Source: Cherax quadricarinatus (taxonomy: Eukaryota; Arthropoda; Malacostraca; Decapoda; Parastacidae). From it: a DNA stretch of 64,000 nucleotides. Each line of letters begins with the position of its first letter. Position 1 is the stretch's first letter. Both the position numbers and the translations under genes were made by a program. The notes beneath the pieces are model-generated. The model did no database searches. It worked only from the letters and a program-made list of their open reading frames with translations, and was not told the DNA's origin. The DNA lies in assembly GCF_038502225.1 (NCBI RefSeq), contig NC_091292.1, positions 52,892,932 through 52,956,931 of the forward strand. The letters are read 5' to 3'. Of the stretch, positions 10,291 through 19,885 are shown piece by piece.

Positions 10291-10689
10291 GTTACAAACG
10301 GTACATGGACACAGAGGGTATATATAGGCTCAGAGTGAGGTGCAATACTAGTGGTAGTAGTAGCAATAGTAGTGATATAAGTTGTAGTAGTAGTAATACA
10401 ATATGGTAGAACAGTCAACTTGCACATGAGTAAAAGGATATAAAAGCTATTACTTGGGTAACATAGAATTAGGTTAGACAAATATTTATATAGGAGGCTG
10501 GATAGAGAAGGCCTGTTTCAATGTTCATTCTCTGTAATGTGCTTGTGTAGTATTAGCAGGAGAGACTGTGATGGCAGGGTTTACTGTTTTCTGGAGGATT
10601 CTTGCTAAGACTTCAGAGATGGTGAAGCTGCCTTTGTTTTGTTCAGTCGTATTAGAACAGCGATTAGTGATGATTCAAAGCACTTGCGT

Positions 10690-10895
10690 CTGCAGAAATT
10701 AGTTTCTTTGATCACTAATTGGGCGTCCCTGAATTTCATGAGATGATTGGTGAAATTTCGGTGTTGTACGCAGGCGTTGTTCAAGTTGTCGTGCCTACAT
10801 GTATAAATGTGTTCATTGAGGTGGGTGTCAAGGTTTCTTGCTATTTCATTTACATAAATCTCGTCGTAGCCTCCACAGGGTATAGTGTAAACCCC
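10690..10895 (-). pseudogene. GIY-YIG endonuclease domain of PLE-1
   Basis: The minus strand reads SGVYTIPCGGYDEIYVN, then EIARNLDTHLNEH, HDNLNNACVQHRNFTNHLM and AQLVIKETNF. This is the Penelope-type GIY-YIG nuclease: GVY replaces GIY, IYVN stands where YIG is expected, and the conserved Arg (IARNLDTHL) and the H..NH residues are present. In active PLEs this domain cuts the target for priming. Here the second motif has lost its Gly, and the frame upstream contains stops, so activity is unlikely. Confidence 0.78.
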
Positions 10896-11195
10896 TGAGT
10901 TGACTGGTTCATGGTGCTTTGATTTTGTCTTGGTTAGATCCTTTATTGAAGTGCTGGAAGCGATGGCGACTCTGGTGTTAGCCTGTGAAAGTACTTTAGA
11001 AACGTTCAGTATAACCTGGCTGTTGGGAAGAATTATAAGTTTGTTAGGAGTGGTGTTGGTGTGTGGAGAATTAATGATCTGAAGAGCTCTTTTCTTGCAG
11101 TCTTTGATGAAAAAGGAAGGAAAATGTAAATCAGTGAAGGTTTGGTGAATGCATGTACATTCCTCGTCAAGAAACTCAGGACTACAAAATCGGTA

Positions 11196-11534
11196 TTATG
11201 CTCTTAGGAAAAACCTGACGATGATGCCTCTTTTGGTCTTAGTATCTTGACTGGAATAGAAGTGTGTGAGATCATTTTTATTTGTAGGTTTCTGGTAAAC
11301 TTGAAATCTTAGGTTGTTGTCTACTTTGTGGATGAGGACGTCGAGGAAAGGTAGCTTGTCATTGGACTCTTCTAGTGTACACTGGATCGCCGGATCAACT
11401 GTGTTGAGCCTTGCCTGAAGATTCCGTACATCAAAACGTTTGGGAGTTATTACGAGGACGCCGTCCACGTAGCATAACCAAGTGATGCTTGAAGGGATGA
11501 TGTTGGCGAAGTGTTCGGACTCTAGATGTTCCAT
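11196..11534 (-). pseudogene. PLE-1 reverse transcriptase, C-terminal part
   Basis: 112 codons with the Penelope RT signatures WLCYVDGVLVI, LPFLDVLIHK, FQVYQKPTNKND and KTKRGIIVRFFLRA. The expected YVDD catalytic pair reads YVDG, so the second catalytic Asp is replaced. The frame breaks near 11196. The N-terminal RT part continues beyond a nested LINE at about 12485-12640. Confidence 0.8.
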
Positions 11535-11539
11535 GTTTA

Positions 11540-12480
11540 CCTGGAGTTTACCTGGAGAGAGTTCCGGGGGTCAACGCCCCCGCGGCCCGGTCTGAGACCA
11601 GGCCTCCTGGTGGATCAGAGCCTGATCAACCAGGCTGTTGCTGCTGGCTGCACGCAAACCAACATACGAGCCACAGCCCGGCTGATCCGGAACTGACTTT
11701 AGGTGCTTGTCCAGTGCCAGCTTGAAGACTGCCAGGGGTCTGTTGGTAATCCCCCTTATGTGTGCTGGGAGGCAGTTGAACAGTCTCGGGGCCCCTGACA
11801 CTTATTGTATGGTCTCTTAACGTGCTAGTGACACCCCTGCTTTTCATTGGGGGGATGGTGCATCGTCTGCCAAGTCTTTTGCTTTCGTAGTGAGTGATTT
11901 TCGTGTGCAAGTTCGGTACTAGTCCCTCTAGGATTTTCCAGGTGTATATAATCATGTATCTCTCCCTCCTGCGTTCCAGGGAATACAGGTTTAGGAACCT
12001 CAAGCGCTTCCAATAATTGAGGTGTTTTATCTCCGTTATGCGCGCCGTGAAAGTTCTCTGTACATTTTCTAGGTCGGCAATTTCACCTGCCTTGAAAGGT
12101 GCTGTTAGTGTGCAGCAATATTCCAGCCTAGATAGAACAAGTGACCTGAAGAGTGTCATCATGGGCTTGGCCTCCCTAGTTTTGAAGGTTCTCATTATCC
12201 ATCCTGTCATTTTTCTAGCAGATGCGATTGATACAATGTTATGGTCCTTGAAGGTGAGATCCTCCGACATGATCACTCCCAGGTCTTTGACGTTGGTGTT
12301 TCGCTCTATCTTGTGGCCAGAATTTGTTTTGTACTCTGATGAAGATTTAATTTCCTCATGTTTACCATATCTGAGTAATTGAAATTTCTCATCGTTGAAC
12401 TTCATATTGTTTTCTGCAGCCCACTGAAAGATTTGGTTGATGTCTGCCTGGAGCTTTGCAGTGTCTGCAATGGAAGACAC
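11540..12480 (-). mobile_element. LINE 3' portion (copy E) nested in PLE-1
   Basis: The minus strand reads the downstream part of a LINE RT: ADINQIFQWAAENNMKFN, NVKDLGVIMSEDLTFKDH, SLVLSRLEYCCTLTAPFK, RERYMIIYTWKILEGLVPNL. After a frameshift it reads APRLFNCLPAHIRGI, ending GPRGR (about 11575). The 3' tail is two copies of TCCAGGTAAAC (about 11536-11560). It interrupts PLE-1 between the VLANL and MEHLES codons, so it is younger than PLE-1. Probably in the CR1/L2/Jockey assemblage. No clear target duplication was found. Confidence 0.75.
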
Positions 12481-12645
12481 TGTCAAGTTGGCTAAGACGG
12501 CATTGGTGGGGGACCCCATTCCCATGCCGTAGGTTTGTTTGTAGAGCTTGTTATTGAAAGAAAAATAGTTGAAATTAACACAGAGTTCAGTCAAGTCAAC
12601 AAAATCTCCAGGAGGTAGAGGAATATTAAGGGAGGGGTGAGCCTT

Positions 12646-12855
12646 TTTCCAGTTTCAGGAAATTAAAATTGAAAAATTGTGGAAAAAAAATTTTTCTTGT
12701 TGAAAAATAGTACAAAATTCTGACATTTTGATGTAATCTGCTTATTTCTATTTTATTTCTAAGTATGTTTTTCATTAAATGTATATTTTTTGTCGCTGCT
12801 GTCAGCAAAAGTACATGTTGGCAATTAGTGTTTTTTTTTTTTTTCTCCAAAAATT
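12646..12855. other. AT-rich spacer between transposons
   Basis: AT-rich with A and T runs (for example 12831-12844). No gene or repeat family was recognised. Confidence 0.4.
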
Positions 12856-15036
12856 ATGATTTTTATGATTGTTTCATTGTTAATACTCTACATTACTACT
12901 AAAGTCACTTTCAGACTTCACAATGAGGCAGCCATTAATAACTTGACAGCAGCAGTGACAAACATTGACTGGCACACTGAGCTAGAAATCTATACAGATA
13001 TTGACGAATGTATTAATAATTTTCTAAAAAAGACCCAATACCTTTATAACAAGCACTGCCCCCAAAAAACTAAACAGATGACAGCTAAGAGACTGAACAG
13101 TCCCTGGCTAACACCCAGCATCCTCAAATCCATAAATACAAAGCACCTATACGAAAAACAGTACAGAATGGGTCACATAACCAGAGACCAAACAAAACGT
13201 TACTTGTCAATCCTAACCAGCCTGATAAGAAGGGCTAAAAAATTATTAGGAGAACAGATTATCCAACTTACAAGGTGATATAAAAAAGGCCTGGAAAACG
13301 CTCTCAGCAATTCTGGGAACAAAAAAGATATCACGAAATAGCAAAATTGAATTAAGAAAACCAGATGAACCCCAACTCCCAACTGAAACAGCGAACAGAC
13401 TCAATAATTTCTTCTCCACTATAGGAAAAAAACCTTGCCAATAAAATCCCAGGCTCAGATACCCCACCCAATGACTATCTCACTGGCAACTACCCGAACA
13501 CACTGTTCCTAGCTCCGACTAACCCTACTGAGGTCTCCCTTATTATCAACACACTAAAAAAACAAGACAAGAGATTTAAATACCTTACCACCCTTTATAT
13601 ACAAGAAAGCATCACAAGTACTATCACCAATCATTGCAGCACTCTCTAACAAATCCATAGAATCCTCTACCTTCCCAACAGTTCTCAAAATAGCAAGGGT
13701 CACCCCTATCCATAAAGGAGGAGACCAAACGGACTTGAATAATTATAGGCCAATATCCAACTTACACCCTCTCTAAAATCTTCGAAAAATTAATTCATAA
13801 GTGAATCTATTCCTACCTCATCTCCCACAACCTACTCAACCTCTGTCAGTTTGGGTTCAGGCCTAATAAAAATACTAATGATGCTATTATACACATGCTA
13901 GAACACATATACACTGCAATAGAGAAAAAAGAAGTCCCACTGGGGATATTCATAGACATACGTAAAGCTTTTGATACAGTTGACCATGACTTGCTCCATA
14001 TAAAATTGTCGCACTATGGTATAAGAGGGCACTCCCTCAACTACCTAAAGTCTTACCTCAGTAACAGAAGCCAATATGTGTACACAAACGGGGCAAACTC
14101 TTCAGCATAGCCAATTACAGTTGGTGTCCCACAGGGAAGTGTCCTAGGCCCTCTTCTTTTTCTCATATACATAAATGACCTACCAAATGCATCGCAACTA
14201 CTCAAACCCACACTATTTGCAGATGACACTACATAAGTCTTCTCTCACCCGAGCCCAGTCATGCTAGCCAATACTGTAAATACCGAATTACAGAAAATAT
14301 CTACCTGGATGAGGACTAACAAACTTACTCTAAACATTGACAAAAGCTACTTCATTCAGTTAGGTAACAGAGCTACAGACTTCCCTCTTAACATAAAGGT
14401 AAACAGATTGTCTATCACAAAACTCAGAGGGAAAATTCTTAGGAATCCACCTTGATAATAGACTCAAATTTCAAACACATATACAACAAATTTCCAAAAA
14501 AAATTTCCAAGACCGTAGGCATACTATCGAAGATACGGTACTATGTTCCACAGTCAGCCCTTCTGGCCCTATATCACTCACTTATTTACCCCTATCTCAC
14601 CTATGGAATTTGTGCATGGGGCTCAACAACAATAAACCATCTCAGACCATTAATTACCCAACAAAAGGCTGCAGTCAGAATGATAACAAATTCCCACTAC
14701 AGGCAGCACACTCGACCAATATTCAAAACTCTAAACCTACTCACCATTCAAAACATCCATACTTATTACTGCACCTACTACATTCATAGAACACTTAATT
14801 CTGATATAAACCCTCTCCTCAAACGTCTCCTTACCAACCTCACCAGAACACACAACCATAACACAAGGCACAGATCACTCTTTGATGTTCCTCGAGTCCA
14901 TCTCACGCTATGCAAAAACTCAATGCACATAAAAGGCCCTAAAATCTGGAATTCATTACCTGTGAATATAAAAGAAACACTGTTTATAAATTCAAGTCTC
15001 TTCTCAAAAATCACTTACTCACCCACAACTAAATAA
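12856..15036 (+). pseudogene. Reverse transcriptase ORF of LINE copy D, frameshifted
   Basis: Coding blocks run through several frames: LNSPWLTPSILKSINTKH (about 13100), TPIHKGGDQTDLNNYRPISN (about 13710-13770), CQFGFRPNKNTNDAI (about 13850), IFIDIRKAFDTVDHDLL (first catalytic Asp, about 13950), [20 protein letters not shown] (about 14122) and TLFADDTT (catalytic Asp pair, about 14210). The C-terminal block runs from GILSKIRYYVPQSAL to GPKIWNSLPVNIKETLF (14520-14990). In-frame stops occur near 13800, 14108 and 14236, with frameshifts between blocks. Relatives lie in the CR1/L2 assemblage. The product would be the target-primed reverse transcriptase; this copy is dead. Confidence 0.78.
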
Positions 15037-15362
15037 ATACTGAATAATTGTATCTCATAAATTGTCTCGTAAATGTTTCTCATTATTGTATCTCATAAAT
15101 GTCTAACCTGTGACCCAATCAAACTTTATTTTTTAATTACATTACCTAACAGAATACTCCAATCTACTGAATGCTCAGCAACACAGTAAATGACCATATG
15201 ACCTGTCTGTAATACTCATTTGTGCTAAATTGTTATCTGTTTACAGTAATGTATTTACCACTGAATATGTCATTGCTTAGTTAATCTTTGTAGATGAATG
15301 GTTCAGAGAACCGACATGTTGATAAATTAGACACATGTGCAATTCTTGGGTATCTTTACTGA

Positions 15363-15397
15363 GGAAACGTTTCGCCACACAGTGGCTTCATCAGTCC
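15363..15397 (-). ncRNA. Hammerhead-ribozyme-like motif, canonical core (left arm, insertion 1)
   Basis: Mirror copy of the motif at 15813-15847: GGA, CTGATGAA, hairpin GCCAC-TGT-GTGGC, GAAACGTT, TCC on the minus strand. The core matches CUGANGA plus one extra A. Confidence 0.6.
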
Positions 15398-15812
15398 ATA
15401 CGTAGAAGAAACTTGAAGAACAGGAGGAGAATGAGGTAATCAGTCCCTCAACCTTGAGTCGATGTGTTCAGTCCATCAATCTTGAATAGAATACGGCATA
15501 TGAGCGGAGAAGCAGCTTATAAACCGTATAGCAGGAGAGGTGCAGCAGTCATAGGTGGTGTCACATTTGTTCAATGTGGAAGTAGGTCGTGCCCAAGAAT
15601 TAGGCAAGCGAAGAATTCCTAAGTATTAAGGTCCCACATTGAACAAATGTGACACCACCTATGACTGCTGCACCTCTCCTGCCATACGGTTTATAATCTG
15701 CTTCTCCGCTCATATGCCGTATTCTATTCAAGATTGATGGACTGAACACATCGACTCAAGGTTGAGGGACTAATTACCTCATTCTCCTCCTGTTCAAGTT
15801 TCTCCTACGTAT

Positions 15813-15847
15813 GGACTGATGAAGCCACTGTGTGGCGAAACGTTTCC
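15813..15847 (+). ncRNA. Hammerhead-ribozyme-like motif, canonical core (right arm, insertion 1)
   Basis: Stem I strands are GGA (15813-15815) and TCC (15845-15847). The core is CTGATGA (15816-15822) with one extra A. Stem II is GCCAC/GTGGC (15824-15828 and 15832-15836) with loop TGT. GAAA follows at 15837-15840. Stem III is only AC/GT with no loop, so a single molecule would be weak and a dimer is more plausible, as proposed for PLE hammerheads. The predicted cut lies after T15844. Confidence 0.62.
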
Positions 15848-16012
15848 TCAGTAAAGATACCCAAGAGTTGCACATGTGTCTAATTTAGTTAAGATTAAGT
15901 TAATTTTAAGCCTGCTCATGATGCTCTGCATACAAGGGGCTTTGGCCTGTTGCACTGTATAACTTTGTACTTCACTGTATCGTTTTCAAATTAATAAATA
16001 AATAAATAAATA

Positions 16013-16400
16013 AAACATGGCATCATCTGTGCTAGCTAGAGTGTGGAGCTCGATCAGTGTCTGCCTCAGTAGCCGGCAGGCTGTCAACAAGCAAGGAGGG
16101 ATGCAACACGCTCAGATTTGGCGGGCGGTAGCTGTAGAGTTTCACACCAAACAAAATCAGTAATGAACCAGAAATAAGTTAATGACACTGTAATCTCTCT
16201 CCTGCGATAAATATTAATAGGATTGTCATGATTTTTGCAGACATTATTGAGGAATGATGGTTCTACAAGCACCCAGAGAGGATTTGTGATACTGTTTACA
16301 GCTTTGTTTTTAATGATTTTTTTGTACACAAAAAAAAATAAAAACAAAAATACTAACTTCAACATTTTTTTATGACATTATCGCTAAACTGTCCTGGGTC
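16013..16400. other. Unassigned sequence before the gap
   Basis: No homology or splice-flanked exon recognised. It contains A-rich runs near 16330-16345. The sequence is cut by the assembly gap. Confidence 0.4.
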
Positions 16401-16500
16401 NNNNNNNNNNNNNNNNNNNNNNNNNNNNNNNNNNNNNNNNNNNNNNNNNNNNNNNNNNNNNNNNNNNNNNNNNNNNNNNNNNNNNNNNNNNNNNNNNNNN
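16401..16500. other. Assembly gap (100 N)
   Basis: Exactly 100 undetermined bases, the usual placeholder for a gap of unknown size. A Penelope-like endonuclease fragment starts immediately after it. Confidence 0.99.
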
Positions 16501-16740
16501 AAACTTACTTTCTACCAGACCAACACTCTTCGCACCAATCTAGTTCATTCCTCTCCTCCCTCTATAGATGCTCTTGGTGTCTACTCGATTTCTTGTTCAT
16601 CTTGTCCTCTTCAGTACTGTGGAGAAATTGGCCGATCTCTTTCTGACAGTCTCACGGAACACAAAAGCAGTGTTAGGCTTGCCGACACCAGCAATGCTCT
16701 TCTCTGTCATGTCAGAGATCACAGAGATGGTGTGGGGGTG
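16501..16740 (+). pseudogene. Second Penelope-like GIY-YIG endonuclease fragment
   Basis: The frame after the gap reads KLTFYQTNTLRTNLVHSS, then ALGVYSISCSSCPLQYCGE, IGRSLSDSLTEHKSSVRL and TSNALLCHVRDH. This is the CC-containing PLE type of GIY-YIG nuclease: GVYSI, two Cys, QYCGE at the YIG position, the catalytic Arg in IGRSLSDSL, EHK and a final H..DH. It differs from the PLE-1 nuclease, so it represents another lineage. Its 5' side is lost in the gap and similarity ends near 16740. Confidence 0.75.
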
Positions 16741-16794
16741 ATGGTGTGGGGAGTGATGTTATGTCAGGTGACTTCCCTTGCGTCTCCATTCTTT

Positions 16795-16975
16795 CTTAAA
16801 AACATAAGAACAAGGGAAGAAGGAACACTGCAACAGGCCTACTCGCCCATGCAAAGCAGGTCCAATTCTCCTACCGGCTTAAACCAATGCCTTAACCTAG
16901 TCAGGTCAGGTCACATTCACTGAAGGAAGGAGCACGGCATCTGACCTAGTAGCACAAGCTATGTTCCGAAATCAA
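16795..16975. repeat. Dispersed-repeat-like fragment
   Basis: The block from AACATAAGAACAAGGGAAG to about 16975 has the look of a dispersed element familiar from decapod sequences (AGGTCAGGTCACATTCACTG near 16900). The family is unnamed here and the identification rests on memory only. Confidence 0.35.
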
Positions 16976-19067
<2,092 letters not shown>

Positions 19068-19068
19068 A

Positions 19069-19200
19069 GTGATGTAGTGAATGATGATGAAAGTGTTTCT
19101 TCTTTTCCGGATCACCATGTCTTGGTGGGACAGGACGAAGGTGCTCGAACCAGCAATTCGTAAACCATTAGTCCGACGCTCTACTGTCTCACCCACCCAG
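19069..19200 (-). mobile_element. tRNA-derived SINE-like fragment
   Basis: The minus strand has a tRNA-like head: an A-box-like GTAGAGCGTCGGACT (about 19187-19173) and a B-box-like GGTTCGAGC (about 19151-19143). A non-tRNA body follows, running to about 19070. This layout is typical of a SINE transcribed by RNA polymerase III. It is not a functional tRNA, because no complete acceptor pairing is seen. Confidence 0.55.
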
Positions 19201-19256
19201 GATTTAATACTTGTAAAGTAAAAGGACACAAGTGCAACTAATGTGACATTTATTGT

Positions 19257-19291
19257 GGCAACGTTTCGCTCTCCAGGAGCTTTATCAAGCC
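19257..19291 (-). ncRNA. Hammerhead-ribozyme-like motif, U3/A8 version (first)
   Basis: Same motif as at 19358-19392, minus strand: GGC, TTGATAAA, hairpin GCTC-CTGGA-GAGC, GAAACGTT, GCC. Confidence 0.55.
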
Positions 19292-19319
19292 ATTGAGCAA
19301 CTAATGTGACATTTATTGT

Positions 19320-19354
19320 GGCAACGTTTCGCTCTCCAGGAGCTTTATCAAGCC
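19320..19354 (-). ncRNA. Hammerhead-ribozyme-like motif, U3/A8 version (second)
   Basis: A tandem duplicate of the motif at 19257-19291, 63 bp further on, same strand. Confidence 0.55.
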
Positions 19355-19357
19355 ATT

Positions 19358-19392
19358 GGCTTGATAAAGCTCCTGGAGAGCGAAACGTTGCC
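19358..19392 (+). ncRNA. Hammerhead-ribozyme-like motif, U3/A8 version (third, opposite strand)
   Basis: Stem I is GGC (19358-19360) with GCC (19390-19392). The core is TTGATAA (19361-19367) plus one extra A. Stem II is GCTC/GAGC (19369-19372 and 19378-19381) with loop CTGGA. GAAA follows at 19382-19385. It lies only three bases from the second motif, so a transcript could fold the two into one long hairpin. Confidence 0.55.
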
Positions 19393-19479
19393 ACAATAAA
19401 TGTCACATTAGTTGCACTTGTGTCCTTTTACTTTACATATTGTCGGTAATTCTACCAACTTTATTACGATTTAATACTT

Positions 19480-19885
19480 ACAGGAACAAATACTGAATTA
19501 TATTCCGTCAGAGACACCAGCTGTACTAATTCCCTCGGCGCCGGAAGTATAGAATCATATCTGTTCCTGCCCCATCAATCTACCGACCACAGTTCGATCC
19601 CTACGTCCATCTTCCTGCTTATTCAGTGACAGTTGATTACGACTTAATTTAAGTTCATGAACGATATGGCATTGAGTAGGATAAGAATAGATCTGCTGTT
19701 ACAGCTCTTGGGCCGAGGGAGGGAGTTGGGTTACACTTGATGCCTCTGACAGAATGTATTACAGTATTAGTTAGGTTTTTGTTATTTATAAATGCTAAAG
19801 TATCGTTTATTTTCCTCGACTTAAGAAGAACAAGAATTTATTAGTAAACAAAAGCAGCAAAAATAGGTTGTTGATACACCAGTAA
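19480..19885. other. Unassigned non-coding stretch
   Basis: No gene or repeat recognised between the PLE-derived insertion and the minisatellite. Confidence 0.4.

Larger units (their letters stand above)
10206..12645 (-). mobile_element. Penelope-like element (PLE-1), interrupted by a LINE
   Basis: The minus-strand order fits a Penelope-like retroelement. An RT part contains NYFSFNNKLYKQTYGMGMGS and PTNAVLAN (about 12600-12485). A LINE insertion follows (11540-12480). Then more RT, MEHLESEHFANII to LPFLDVLI and VYQKPTNK (11534-11196), a degraded linker, and a GIY-YIG endonuclease (about 10895-10690). The 3' terminus has a hammerhead-like motif (10256-10290) and ends near 10206 with GGACACAAG on the plus strand. 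The same terminal sequence forms the arms of the insertion at 19213-19467. Several stops and a frame break near 11200 show it is inactive. Confidence 0.8.
15285..15884. mobile_element. Palindromic PLE-derived insertion 1 (600 bp), 8-bp TSD
   Basis: Left arm (about 15324-15579) and right arm (about 15634-15884) are near-perfect inverted repeats around a 54-bp spacer. Each arm contains a hammerhead-like motif pointing outward, minus at 15363-15397 and plus at 15813-15847. The insertion is bounded by TTAGTTAA at 15277-15284 and 15885-15892. It splits the 3' UTR of LINE copy D. The left side also has 39 bp of further terminal sequence. It has no coding capacity. Confidence 0.78.
12856..16012 (+). 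mobile_element. CR1/L2-like LINE (copy D) with (AATA)n end, holding a PLE insertion
   Basis: Plus-strand LINE body: linker (12900-13400), RT (about 13700-14560), C-terminal domain (to the stop at 15036), a 3' UTR and a terminal (AAATA)n run at about 15990-16012. The 3' UTR is split by the palindromic insertion 15285-15884. The sequence resumes after the duplicated TTAGTTAA, running AAGATTAAGTTAATTTTAAG towards the tail. The 5' endonuclease is missing. Confidence 0.78.
19213..19467. mobile_element. Palindromic PLE-derived insertion 2 (255 bp), 12-bp TSD
   Basis: Composed of two tandem partial minus-oriented copies and one plus-oriented copy of the PLE-1 3' terminus, so its two outer ends are both element 3' ends. 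It is flanked by GATTTAATACTT at 19201-19212 and 19468-19479. The arms match the end of PLE-1 at 10206-10290 nearly base for base, which ties the palindromes to PLEs. It contains three hammerhead-like motifs. Confidence 0.78.

Noticed and set aside
11626..12594. Single 322-codon fused reverse transcriptase gene
   Set aside because: The N-terminal 37 or so residues are Penelope RT and the rest is LINE RT. The Penelope RT resumes at 11534, showing a nested insertion instead of a fusion gene.
19069..19200. Functional tRNA gene on the minus strand
   Set aside because: A- and B-box-like sequences are present, but no complete cloverleaf or acceptor stem pairing could be drawn. A SINE head fits better.
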